Assembly (NCBI GenBank): GCA_030834365.1
Contig: JAURFJ010000073.1
Location: 1 to 5,966, forward strand
Source: Flavobacteriaceae bacterium
Lineage (GTDB): Bacteria; Bacteroidota; Bacteroidia; Flavobacteriales; Flavobacteriaceae
Direction: 5' to 3'
DNA length: 5,966 bases
Shown here: positions 1 through 5,966 of the stretch, in pieces
Position numbering within the stretch: the stretch's first letter is position 1
Layout: each line of letters opens with the position of its first letter
The notes under the pieces: generated by a model
The model's input: the letters and a program-made list of their open reading frames with translations, nothing else
What the model was told of the DNA's origin: nothing
Databases searched by the model: none
Program-made: the position numbers and the translations under genes

Positions 1-643
1 AATTATAGGCGGTGGCTAGAAAAGAGATGCTCGCCTGTTTTGGAGTTTGACTAACGTTATAATAGCGGCTTTGGTCGTGTAAGTTAAACCCGTAGTCGGC
101 ATTAAGACTGTCTCGAATGCGTTTGAGTAATTGCGCCTCTGGAGAAACTAACCTTAATGCATCGCGATTGAGGTCTATCCCTAGGGCATTCTCACGTTTA
201 AACTGCTCTGCCCCATCTGGATTAAGCATTGGAATAACATGTATGCTCAGTTCGCTCAGTATTCGACTTACCTCGTTTGACTGCTGGTTAAGTGAGAAAT
301 AATTTAACAGATCAAATAGCGCCCTAGTAGCGGTAGATTCATTTCCGTGCATTTGAGACCAAAGCAGTACATCGGTTGAACCCTTACCGAAGCTGATCAT
401 CTGAATTTGTCGTCCTTCAATAGAACGGCCAACAGTTTGAACCGAATAAAAATCTGGATTTTCGGCTTTGACTCTATCATTATTAATCAACACCTCATTG
501 TGCTTTATGCGTCTTGATTCAAGACCGTTCACCTTGTATTGCTCGTGATTCGAATAGAGTTTTTGGGCAAAACCGAGATCTTGAGCGTTCACTACTGAGG
601 TGATAATTACGCTAATTATAAGGGCTATTCGCTGTATATACAT
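1..643 (-). CDS. M14-family zinc metallopeptidase (carboxypeptidase-like), exported, 3' end cut by window edge
   Basis: The 214 visible residues form the N-terminal part of an M14 zinc peptidase; the C-terminus lies beyond base 1. Residues 1-20 form a hydrophobic signal peptide ending in VVNA/Q, so the enzyme is probably exported to the periplasm or surface. The core begins near residue 65. HGNE (residues 99-102) supplies the first two zinc ligands, His99 and Glu102. NPDG (141-144) and DLNRD (157-161) are typical family motifs, with Asn159-Arg160 matching the substrate-carboxylate-binding pair of carboxypeptidases. His189 in NLHDQ fits the third zinc ligand. The catalytic Glu expected near the C-terminus cannot be checked. 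M14 enzymes remove C-terminal residues from peptides or trim cell-wall peptides; the substrate here is unknown. The ATG shares its A with the menB stop (TAATG), which supports this start and suggests translational coupling. A C-terminal secretion domain, common in this phylum, could lie outside the window. Confidence 0.9.
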   Translation of the reverse strand, partial: MYIQRIALIISVIITSVVNAQDLGFAQKLYSNHEQYKVNGLESRRIKHNEVLINNDRVKAENPDFYSVQTVGRSIEGRQIQMISFGKGSTDVLLWSQMHGNESTATRALFDLLNYFSLNQQSNEVSRILSELSIHVIPMLNPDGAEQFKRENALGIDLNRDALRLVSPEAQLLKRIRDSLNADYGFNLHDQSRYYNVSQTPKQASISFLATAYN

Positions 644-1482
644 TACGATATCCATTTGTCGGTGTCAAAATTGGGTTTTCTTTTTTCTAAAAAGGCATCC
701 CTACCCTCTTTTGCCTCATCGGTCATGTAGGCTAATCGCGTAGCTTCACCTGCAAATAATTGCTGGCCAACAAGACCATCATCTGTCAGATTCATCGCAT
801 ATTTTAACATTTTTATAGATGTGGGCGATTTTTCTAAAATCTCTCGTGCCCATAAAACAGCCGTCGATTCTAATTCTTCATGGGGGACCACTTTATTCAC
901 CATGCCCATCTCATAAGCCTGATCTGCAGAATAGGTTTTACCCAAAAAGAAAATTTCACGTGCGCGTTTTTGACCAACCATTTTAGCCAAGTAAGCCGAA
1001 CCGTATCCTCCGTCAAACGAGGTGACATCTGCGTCTGTTTGTTTGAATTTAGCGTGTTCTTTACTGGCCAGACTTAAATCACACACTACGTGAAGGCTGT
1101 GCCCCCCGCCAACAGCCCAGCCCGGTACTACGGCGATAACTACCTTTGGCATAAAGCGTATTAAACGCTGAACCTCAAGAATGTTTAAGCGATGAGCGCC
1201 GTCTTCTCCTACATATCCGCGCGCTCCTCTTGACTTCTGATCTCCTCCACTGCAAAAGGCATACACCCCATCTTTCGGCGACGGACCTTCACCTGTAAGC
1301 AATACTACCCCAATTGTAGGATCCTCAGCTACTTGGTAAAATGCATCTACTAATTCAGCAGTGGTTTTAGGCCTGAAGGCATTTCTTACCTCTGGCCTAT
1401 TGATGGCGATCCTGGCTATGGCTCCTTCGCGTTTAAACGTAATATCCTCGTAAATCTTAATTGTCTCAAATGATAGGCTCAT
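643..1482 (-). CDS. menB: 1,4-dihydroxy-2-naphthoyl-CoA synthase (MenB), type II
   Basis: This 279-residue crotonase-fold enzyme closes the second ring in menaquinone synthesis, turning o-succinylbenzoyl-CoA into 1,4-dihydroxy-2-naphthoyl-CoA in the cytoplasm. The length matches the family. Visible marks are CSGGDQ (77-82) and GWAVGGGH (121-128), which form the CoA and oxyanion-hole loops, then QTDADVTSFDGGYG (148-161), and the C-terminal GEATRLAYMTDEA stretch with Tyr252. Asp150 sits where bicarbonate-dependent (type I) enzymes such as that of E. coli have Gly. It corresponds to catalytic Asp185 of the M. tuberculosis enzyme, so this is a type II, bicarbonate-independent form. Asp157 and Tyr252 match Asp192 and Tyr287 of that enzyme, aligning from memory. 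The FDGG signature and the disordered 83-98 loop separate MenB from ordinary enoyl-CoA hydratases. It lies 55 bases after the helicase gene and overlaps the M14 peptidase gene by one base. No other men gene is visible. Menaquinone is presumably this organism's respiratory quinone. Confidence 0.96.
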   Translation of the reverse strand: MSLSFETIKIYEDITFKREGAIARIAINRPEVRNAFRPKTTAELVDAFYQVAEDPTIGVVLLTGEGPSPKDGVYAFCSGGDQKSRGARGYVGEDGAHRLNILEVQRLIRFMPKVVIAVVPGWAVGGGHSLHVVCDLSLASKEHAKFKQTDADVTSFDGGYGSAYLAKMVGQKRAREIFFLGKTYSADQAYEMGMVNKVVPHEELESTAVLWAREILEKSPTSIKMLKYAMNLTDDGLVGQQLFAGEATRLAYMTDEAKEGRDAFLEKRKPNFDTDKWIS

Positions 1483-1537
1483 ACCGTTGACTTCTTAATT
1501 AAACATTAAAGTAAGCAATATCACGAATCGGAAGTAT

Positions 1538-3049
1538 CTAGGATTCAATGCGCGCATAACACTGCACCAGTTTACTTCTTAATTTTCGGTTGTAATCCTC
1601 TTCAAGCCACTCTTTATAATTCTTGGTTGTGTTCATTATGCAATACGTGTACTGCTTCACGCGGTTTTTTATATCATCTTCAAGCAGAATCATCAATTGC
1701 CTAGCTTCGGTTATGTTTGAGCTGTTTTCAATGCACATTAAGGCATGCTGATCTATACTTTCTTCTAGCACCTTTTTGGGACGCTGACCTATCGCGAACA
1801 ACTCTTTATAGCGCTCTTTGATATCGAAATCTACAGAAGTTGACTTGGAAAACTTATTCCTTAGCTCAATGGGCATGGTGTATTCAAAATTGCGCTCAAT
1901 TTCTTCATCGCTTTTGATGCTTTCCAGGTAGAAGTCAGGAAAATAAAAAATATCATTCCAGTCAATTGGATCATTCCAGGCTCCGAACCTCAGGGTGTTG
2001 TTGCCCAGGTCAATAACGTTGAATTCCTTTTTGTTCTTCAAGACGCGTGAACCTCGCCCAATCATTTGAAAATAAAGAGTTAGCGATCGCGTGGCCCGAT
2101 TGAGAATAACGGTTTCGACAGTTGGTTCATCAAAGCCAGTAGTCAATATGCTCACTGAAGTCAATATGGCATCGGGTGTTTTTTTGAACCACAACAAAAT
2201 TTCTTGGCGCTCTTTAGTTGAGTGCTTATTGTCTAGATGCCTTACAGGAAGTCCTGCTCGCTTAAACGTCTCATAGACGGCATATGAAGCGTTGATTCCA
2301 TTATTAAAGATCAGCGTCTTGCTACCTTTGGCCACCTCGTTGTAAACATTAAGCAGCTTTCCGAGCATACCGTAGTTAGAGTAAAACGCATCGCTACTTT
2401 TGACCGTATAGTCTCCATTGATCCCCAATTTTAGACCTTGTAAACTCAAATCGTATCGGTGAACCTCCGCCTCAGCAAGAAAGCCTTTGTCGATAAGTGA
2501 TTGTATCGATTCTCCAACGATCAATTTTTTATAAAAATCTTTCATTGGAAGCTTGATGTTTGAACTCAATGGAGTCGCGGTGACTCCTAAGACATAGGGA
2601 CGTTCAAAATACTTAAATAGCTTTCTAAACGAATTGTAGTGGGCCTCATCGATAATTACCAATCCAATATTTTCCAAAACAATCTTATCATCGTTAAGGC
2701 GGTTGTTTAAGGTCTCCACCATGGCAACGTAGCACATATGCGGATCGTTAGGCTCAATCTCTTTTACCGATGAATTAATCACCTTGTTAATGACCCCAAA
2801 TTCATCCAACATCTTAGAGGTCTGGCTGCTCAACTCTATGCGATGGGTTAATACCACCACCTTTTTGGCTCTTCGCTCTATAAAGCGCTTTGCAATCTCG
2901 CTAAAGACAACTGTCTTTCCTCCACCTGTTGGAAGCTGATACAACAAATTAGATCCCTCCTCTACCTCATCTAATGCATCAAAAATGCGCCCGAGGTCTT
3001 TCTTTTGATAAGCATAAAGCTCTTTGGAGTTTAAACTATTCGTTGGCAT
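1538..3049 (-). CDS. Superfamily 2 DEAD/DEAH-box helicase (SSL2/XPB-like group)
   Basis: The 503-residue protein carries two RecA-like domains with a full set of SF2 motifs. These are a Q-like start (LYAYQKKDL, 11-19), motif I LPTGGGKT (39-46), motif Ia VVLTHR (65-70), motif II DEAH (134-137), motif III TAT (157-159), motif V LTTGFDEP (302-309) and motif VI QMIGRGSR (328-335). All catalytic residues look intact, including Lys45, Asp134-Glu135 and the motif VI arginines 332 and 335, so it should be an ATP-driven DNA or RNA translocase. Residues from about 350 to 503 form a charged, mostly helical C-terminal region that I do not recognise and which may give substrate specificity. No nuclease, HRDC or zinc-finger domain is visible. 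An in-frame TGA lies just upstream of the ATG, which fixes the start as the first possible one. It is divergent from the sigma factor gene and upstream of menB. Its exact role (repair, RNA remodelling or defence) cannot be told; proteins of this kind are common chromosomal genes in Bacteroidota. Confidence 0.9.
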   Translation of the reverse strand: MPTNSLNSKELYAYQKKDLGRIFDALDEVEEGSNLLYQLPTGGGKTVVFSEIAKRFIERRAKKVVVLTHRIELSSQTSKMLDEFGVINKVINSSVKEIEPNDPHMCYVAMVETLNNRLNDDKIVLENIGLVIIDEAHYNSFRKLFKYFERPYVLGVTATPLSSNIKLPMKDFYKKLIVGESIQSLIDKGFLAEAEVHRYDLSLQGLKLGINGDYTVKSSDAFYSNYGMLGKLLNVYNEVAKGSKTLIFNNGINASYAVYETFKRAGLPVRHLDNKHSTKERQEILLWFKKTPDAILTSVSILTTGFDEPTVETVILNRATRSLTLYFQMIGRGSRVLKNKKEFNVIDLGNNTLRFGAWNDPIDWNDIFYFPDFYLESIKSDEEIERNFEYTMPIELRNKFSKSTSVDFDIKERYKELFAIGQRPKKVLEESIDQHALMCIENSSNITEARQLMILLEDDIKNRVKQYTYCIMNTTKNYKEWLEEDYNRKLRSKLVQCYARIES

Positions 3050-3070
3050 GATACTTCAAGACTAATTTTG
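3043..3070 (+). promoter_or_regulatory. Candidate Bacteroidota-type promoter for the primary sigma factor gene
   Basis: TTG at 3043-3045, a 17-base spacer and TAATTTTG at 3063-3070 match the Bacteroidota primary promoter pattern (TTG, 17-23 bases, TAnnTTTG). Transcription would start near 3077, leaving a leader of about 130 bases before the sigma gene. The -33 TTG falls inside the first codons of the divergent helicase gene. This is a pattern match without a mapped start site. Confidence 0.55.
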
Positions 3071-3078
3071 CAAAAATA
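3071..3078 (-). promoter_or_regulatory. Candidate -7 element for the helicase gene
   Basis: Read on the minus strand, these bases are TATTTTTG, a full match to TAnnTTTG. A start near 3064 would give the helicase a short leader of about 15 bases. I find no TTG at the expected 17-23 base distance, so the promoter would be weak or activator dependent. The element abuts the plus-strand -7 element without a gap. Confidence 0.35.
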
Positions 3079-3120
3079 GCCATAAAACTATGTGTACGGG
3101 TGCTGTTTGATTAAATTATA

Positions 3121-3145
3121 TTCTTGGTGATAACTTCTTGATAAC
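3121..3145. repeat. Short tandem direct repeat in the sigma gene leader
   Basis: TTCTTGGTGATAAC (3121-3134) is followed at once by TTCTTGATAAC (3135-3145). The two copies share TTCTTG and ATAAC and differ by a three-base GTG insertion. It could be a pair of protein-binding sites or a chance duplication. It lies downstream of the candidate sigma promoter start and upstream of the sigma ATG. Confidence 0.4.
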
Positions 3146-3164
3146 CCGAAAACTTACCTATTGC

Positions 3165-3174
3165 TTAGGCCTAA
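3165..3174. promoter_or_regulatory. Perfect 10-base palindrome, possible operator
   Basis: TTAGGCCTAA is a perfect inverted repeat with no loop, 34 bases before the sigma factor start codon. Its form fits a site for a dimeric DNA-binding protein better than an RNA hairpin. A 10-base palindrome can arise by chance, so the call is tentative. Confidence 0.25.
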
Positions 3175-3208
3175 AGAGGGTTGTAATATGTACTAAATTT
3201 TCAACTCT

Positions 3209-4072
3209 ATGAGACAGCTTAAAATAGTAAAACAGGTCACCAATAGAGAGTCAAAATCTCTAGATAAGTACCTTCAAGATATTAGCCGGATCGAACTCAT
3301 AACTGCAGAAGAAGAGGTCGAACTCGCTCAAAAAATCAAAAATGGTGAGCGTGCTGCCCTAGAAACTTTAGTGAATGCCAACCTGAGATTTGTTGTCTCT
3401 GTTGCAAAGCAATACCAGAACCAGGGTCTAACCCTACCCGATTTAATAAATGAAGGAAATTTAGGTCTAGTAAAAGCCGCGCAACGATTTGACGAAACAA
3501 GAGGGTTTAAGTTTATCTCATATGCGGTTTGGTGGATTCGACAAAGCATCCTTCAGGCACTTGCTGAGCAGTCTAGAGTAGTTCGATTACCATTAAATAA
3601 AATTGGGTCAATTAATAAAATCAATAAAACCTTCTCGTATCTCGAGCAAGCCCATGAGAGACCACCTTCGGCCGAAGAAATAGCTGAAGAATTGGGGATG
3701 ACGATTACTGAAGTTAAACAGTCGTTAAAGAATTCAGGGAGGCATATCTCTATGGATGCACCTTTTGAAGAAGGAGAAGACTCTAATTTATACGATGTAA
3801 TCACTTCAGATGCTTCTCCCTTACCGGACAATGATTTGATTAACGAATCACTAAGCACTGAAATACATCGTGTTTTGGACACCCTATCAGAACGTGAAGC
3901 AGACGTAGTTCGACTGTATTATGGAATCGGCCAGAACGCGACAATGACGCTCGATGAAATTGGTAATGCCTTTGATTTGACCCGCGAGCGCGTTAGACAA
4001 ATTAGAGAAAAGGCCATTAGAAAGCTTAGAAAGTCAGCTAAAAACGAGCTTCTTCAATCGTACCTCGACTAG
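3209..4072 (+). CDS. rpoD: Primary RNA polymerase sigma factor, RpoD/SigA family (Bacteroidota short form)
   Basis: This 287-residue sigma-70 protein directs core RNA polymerase to housekeeping promoters. Region 1.2 is at about 16-48 (SLDKYLQDISRIELIT). Region 2 spans about 50-122, with the core-binding segment around DLINEGNLGL (78-87) and the promoter-melting and -7 recognition part FISYAVWWIRQSI (102-114). Region 3 spans about 125-200. Region 4 ends in the helix-turn-helix TLDEIGNAFDLTRERVRQI (247-265), which reads the -33 element. There is no acidic region 1.1 or long non-conserved insert, as expected for the short primary sigma of Bacteroidota; this separates it from the roughly 600-residue proteobacterial RpoD. 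Bacteroidota promoters differ from the usual -35/-10 pattern, in line with this sigma's divergence. The ATG is preceded by an AT-rich stretch with no Shine-Dalgarno, common in the phylum. It is divergent from a helicase and followed after 45 bases by a small conserved gene, perhaps cotranscribed. An alternative group 2 sigma is less likely given the close match to the primary form. Confidence 0.95.
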   Translation: MRQLKIVKQVTNRESKSLDKYLQDISRIELITAEEEVELAQKIKNGERAALETLVNANLRFVVSVAKQYQNQGLTLPDLINEGNLGLVKAAQRFDETRGFKFISYAVWWIRQSILQALAEQSRVVRLPLNKIGSINKINKTFSYLEQAHERPPSAEEIAEELGMTITEVKQSLKNSGRHISMDAPFEEGEDSNLYDVITSDASPLPDNDLINESLSTEIHRVLDTLSEREADVVRLYYGIGQNATMTLDEIGNAFDLTRERVRQIREKAIRKLRKSAKNELLQSYLD

Positions 4073-4117
4073 AACCCTTTTAGCACAGATTAGATTTTAA
4101 ACTAGAAATTCATACCG

Positions 4118-4534
4118 ATGTCAACGCGTTCTGAAAAACTATTGCAGCAACGACCGCAAATTCTTAGTTCTAAGATTCACGACAACATGAGTCGCGAAGA
4201 ATATTTCCAGAACGCGGTATTAAGGCCGGTTCTAAAGCTTCAAAACGAGTTGTTCATTGCCGTTTATATGAACTATATCCGTAAACACAAAAACGTCTTT
4301 CACGACTTAAGCCTGCCAAAAAAGATGCAGTATATTGAAAACAGTGTGCAGCGTGATATCAAGTTTAGAAACAACCTCAAGGGAATCATTTTAGGGCAAC
4401 TAACCGTAGAAGAATTTGAAGTGTATGCTGAGAATTCCTCTGCACTCAACAAGCGCATGATGAACCTACTCATTGAACGCCTTAAAGACCAGATACAGTT
4501 GTTTGATAAAGACAGCCCTGCGCTATCGGCCTAG
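4118..4534 (+). CDS. Conserved protein of unknown function, all-helical, 138 residues
   Basis: I do not assign a function. The sequence resembles a small protein I recall from Flavobacteriia, sometimes labelled 'glyoxalase' in databases, but no glyoxalase metal-binding pattern is visible and that label looks unsupported. The protein lacks a signal peptide and membrane segments, so it should be cytoplasmic. It is rich in Lys, Arg, Glu and Gln and appears mostly helical. The stretches most likely to be conserved are REEYFQNAVLRPVLKLQNEL (26-45), IRKHKN (54-59), RDIKFRNNLKGIILGQLTVEEF (79-100) and SSALNKRMMNLLIERLKDQI (107-126). The ATG is supported by an in-frame TAG five codons upstream. It follows the sigma factor gene by 45 bases with no visible terminator or promoter between them, so cotranscription is plausible. 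Its stop is three bases from that of the convergent AAA+ gene. Confidence 0.82.
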   Translation: MSTRSEKLLQQRPQILSSKIHDNMSREEYFQNAVLRPVLKLQNELFIAVYMNYIRKHKNVFHDLSLPKKMQYIENSVQRDIKFRNNLKGIILGQLTVEEFEVYAENSSALNKRMMNLLIERLKDQIQLFDKDSPALSA

Positions 4535-4537
4535 TAA

Positions 4538-5966
4538 TCACTCAAGACCTGAAAAGTAACTGTTGTACAGATCGTTAAAGGTTGTCTTGTGATCAATCCT
4601 TGAACTGTTGAGTTTTTCTTTTGCCACTAGTCCCCATAAAATAATCTCCTTATAGAAATGCCTTTCTGACTTAGGGCAGTCAGGGAAATGGGCTTTCAAT
4701 AGCTCATCTAATGGCTTTATACGATCGAGCTCACTCTGAAAAAACTCATCGGGAGCATCGTCTAAAAGCTCTACAGGGTCGTTTTCAAAAAACCATGTGT
4801 AAAGGGTGTCGTAAGCAGAAGGAGCTCCCTTCTTTTCGAGTTTTTCTATCTTCGGAAAGTGTTGTTCGAAAGTAGTAAGTACCGCCTTTTTGATTAACTC
4901 TTGGGCGACAAAGTCGGCTCCCTCTTGCTCTCCTTCGTAGACCAGTTCAACTTTACCCGTAATGGCTGGTCCGATATTCATTATATCTAGTACTCTTAAA
5001 GCTGAGCTAGACTCGTTATTTTGAATCATTCGCAGTTCGGCTCCACTAACCGCGTTTTCAAACGCACTTATACTAAGCCGGGCAGAAACCCCGCTTTTGG
5101 CATCGACATACTCACTCGTTCTAGCCTCAAAAGCAATGGCCTCAATAAGGTCTCGTGCAGCCTCGCTAATAAACAGACCTTCAACAACTGTTTTAGCTTC
5201 TTGACGGGTGATTTCTTTTGCAATAGCTGTAGTTTTGGGATAATGGGTTAGTATTTGAGATCCAATTCGATCTTTGAGCGGCGTCACTATGCTACCCCTA
5301 TTGGTGTAATCTTCTGGGTTAGCGGTAAAAACAAAGGCGACATCTAAGGGTAATTTCATTTTAAACCCTCTGATTTGCACCTCCCCTTCTTGAAGTATCG
5401 AAAATAAGGCTACCTGAATTCTAGCCTGTAAATCAGGGAGCTCGTTGATTATAAAAAGGCAACGATTGGCTCTTGGAACCATTCCGTAATGAATGACTTC
5501 TTCGTCAGCGTATGAAAGTTTTAGGTTGGCGGCCTTTATAGGATCTATATCTCCGATCAGGTCGGCTACACTCACATCAGGAGTAGCTAGTTTTTCAAAG
5601 AATCGATCGGATCGCCCAAGCCATTCAATAGGTGTGTCGTCTCCTTTTGTATCGATCAAATCTCTCGCCATTTTCGAAATCGGCTTAAACGGATCATCGT
5701 TTATCGTTGACCCCTTCACTACCGGGATAAACTCGTCTAGCAACTCGGTCATTAAACGAGCTATGCGTGTTTTTGCTTGACCCCTTAGTCCAAGCAAATT
5801 AATGTTGTGCTTAGATAGAATAGCTTTTTTAAGCTGCGGAATAACAGTGTGTTCATACCCTATGATTCCCTCGAATACCGGCTGTTCGGCCTTTATCTTC
5901 GCGATTAGGTTATCTCTTAGCTCGTCCTTTATTGTTTTATAGGTGTATCCAGCAGCTTTAAGTGCT
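4538..5966 (-). CDS. MoxR-like AAA+ ATPase (often labelled magnesium chelatase), 5' end cut by window edge
   Basis: The reading frame is open to the right edge without an in-frame ATG, so the visible 475 residues lack the N-terminus. A TTG at 5797 is not the start: the 56 residues before it, including FEGIIGYEHTVIPQL and AILSKHNINLLG, fit the family. In visible numbering, the Walker A loop is GLRGQAKT (59-66), the MoxR form with Ala before Lys65. The Walker B segment is LFIINEL (170-176), with Asn174 in place of the usual Asp and Glu175 kept. Sensor 1 is in FTANPEDY (213-220), the probable arginine finger is Arg233 in LKDRIGSQ, and sensor 2 is near Arg296. A C-terminal domain of about 150 residues follows. 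Such ATPases usually work with a von Willebrand factor A protein to remodel or load cofactors into target proteins; no partner is visible here. The magnesium chelatase label reflects fold similarity only, as nothing here suggests chlorophyll synthesis. It converges on the small gene downstream of rpoD. Confidence 0.88.
   Translation of the reverse strand, partial: ALKAAGYTYKTIKDELRDNLIAKIKAEQPVFEGIIGYEHTVIPQLKKAILSKHNINLLGLRGQAKTRIARLMTELLDEFIPVVKGSTINDDPFKPISKMARDLIDTKGDDTPIEWLGRSDRFFEKLATPDVSVADLIGDIDPIKAANLKLSYADEEVIHYGMVPRANRCLFIINELPDLQARIQVALFSILQEGEVQIRGFKMKLPLDVAFVFTANPEDYTNRGSIVTPLKDRIGSQILTHYPKTTAIAKEITRQEAKTVVEGLFISEAARDLIEAIAFEARTSEYVDAKSGVSARLSISAFENAVSGAELRMIQNNESSSALRVLDIMNIGPAITGKVELVYEGEQEGADFVAQELIKKAVLTTFEQHFPKIEKLEKKGAPSAYDTLYTWFFENDPVELLDDAPDEFFQSELDRIKPLDELLKAHFPDCPKSERHFYKEIILWGLVAKEKLNSSRIDHKTTFNDLYNSYFSGLE

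Noticed and set aside
117..302. 61-codon plus-strand open frame at the left edge
   Set aside because: It lies antisense to the M14 peptidase, whose zinc and substrate motifs are clear on the minus strand.
1483..1537. Terminator or promoter between the helicase and menB
   Set aside because: The AT-rich CTTAATT/ATTAAAG arms form only a weak imperfect hairpin without a T-run, and no TAnnTTTG is present on the minus strand, so I see no supported signal there.
3164..3176. Palindrome near 3170 as an intrinsic terminator
   Set aside because: The perfect inverted repeat has no loop and is not followed by a T-run on either strand, so it cannot form a standard terminator hairpin.
3194..3201. TAAATTTT just before the sigma start codon as a -7 element
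   Set aside because: It lacks the final G, has no TTG at 17-23 bases upstream, and would give an almost leaderless transcript.
3553..3882. 109-codon minus-strand open frame inside the sigma factor gene
   Set aside because: It is antisense to the strongly conserved sigma regions 3 and 4, has no recognisable domain, and is explained as a shadow of the real gene. The same applies to the short open frames at 3328-3549, 2091-2276, 880-1077, 5021-5251 and 5493-5780.
5797..5797. TTG at 5797 as the start of the AAA+ ATPase
   Set aside because: The frame stays open to the window edge, and the 56 residues upstream carry family-like sequence leading straight into the Walker A loop, so the gene is simply cut by the edge.
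1..5966. New defence system, mobile element or CRISPR array
   Set aside because: There is no transposase, integrase, long terminal repeat, spacer array or typical defence partner. The helicase and AAA+ genes are separated by the housekeeping sigma gene and do not form one operon.

Overview
The window looks like chromosomal DNA from a member of the Bacteroidota, most likely a flavobacterium-like lineage. The evidence is a 287-residue primary sigma factor without region 1.1, in the form typical of this phylum. There is also a MoxR-type AAA+ ATPase with the phylum's usual Walker variants, a type II MenB pointing to menaquinone respiration, moderately AT-rich DNA, no clear Shine-Dalgarno sequences, and a match to the Bacteroidota promoter pattern (TTG, 17-base spacer, TAnnTTTG). 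The exact genus cannot be read from this sequence.

Left part (1-3049), all on the minus strand and read from right to left: a superfamily 2 DEAD/DEAH-box helicase, then menB (1,4-dihydroxy-2-naphthoyl-CoA synthase), then an exported M14 zinc metallopeptidase that runs off the left edge. The helicase-menB gap is 55 bases. The menB stop and the peptidase start share one base (TAATG), so these two are very probably cotranscribed and translationally coupled.

Middle (3050-3208): a 159-base divergent intergenic region between the helicase and the sigma factor gene. It holds two abutting -7 elements facing in opposite directions, a tandem direct repeat and a short perfect palindrome. It is the most interesting non-coding stretch of the window.

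Right part: the primary sigma factor gene (3209-4072, plus), followed 45 bases later by a conserved all-helical protein of unknown function (4118-4534, plus). A MoxR-like AAA+ ATPase (minus strand) faces them. It ends three bases from the stop of the small gene and runs off the right edge, so its true start is not in the window.

The content is mostly housekeeping: transcription initiation, quinone synthesis, a helicase, a chaperone-like ATPase and a peptidase. I see no mobile element, CRISPR array, RNA gene or clear new defence system. The most useful leads are the shared sigma/helicase control region, the uncharacterised small protein beside the sigma gene, and the unusual nucleotide-binding motifs of the AAA+ protein.
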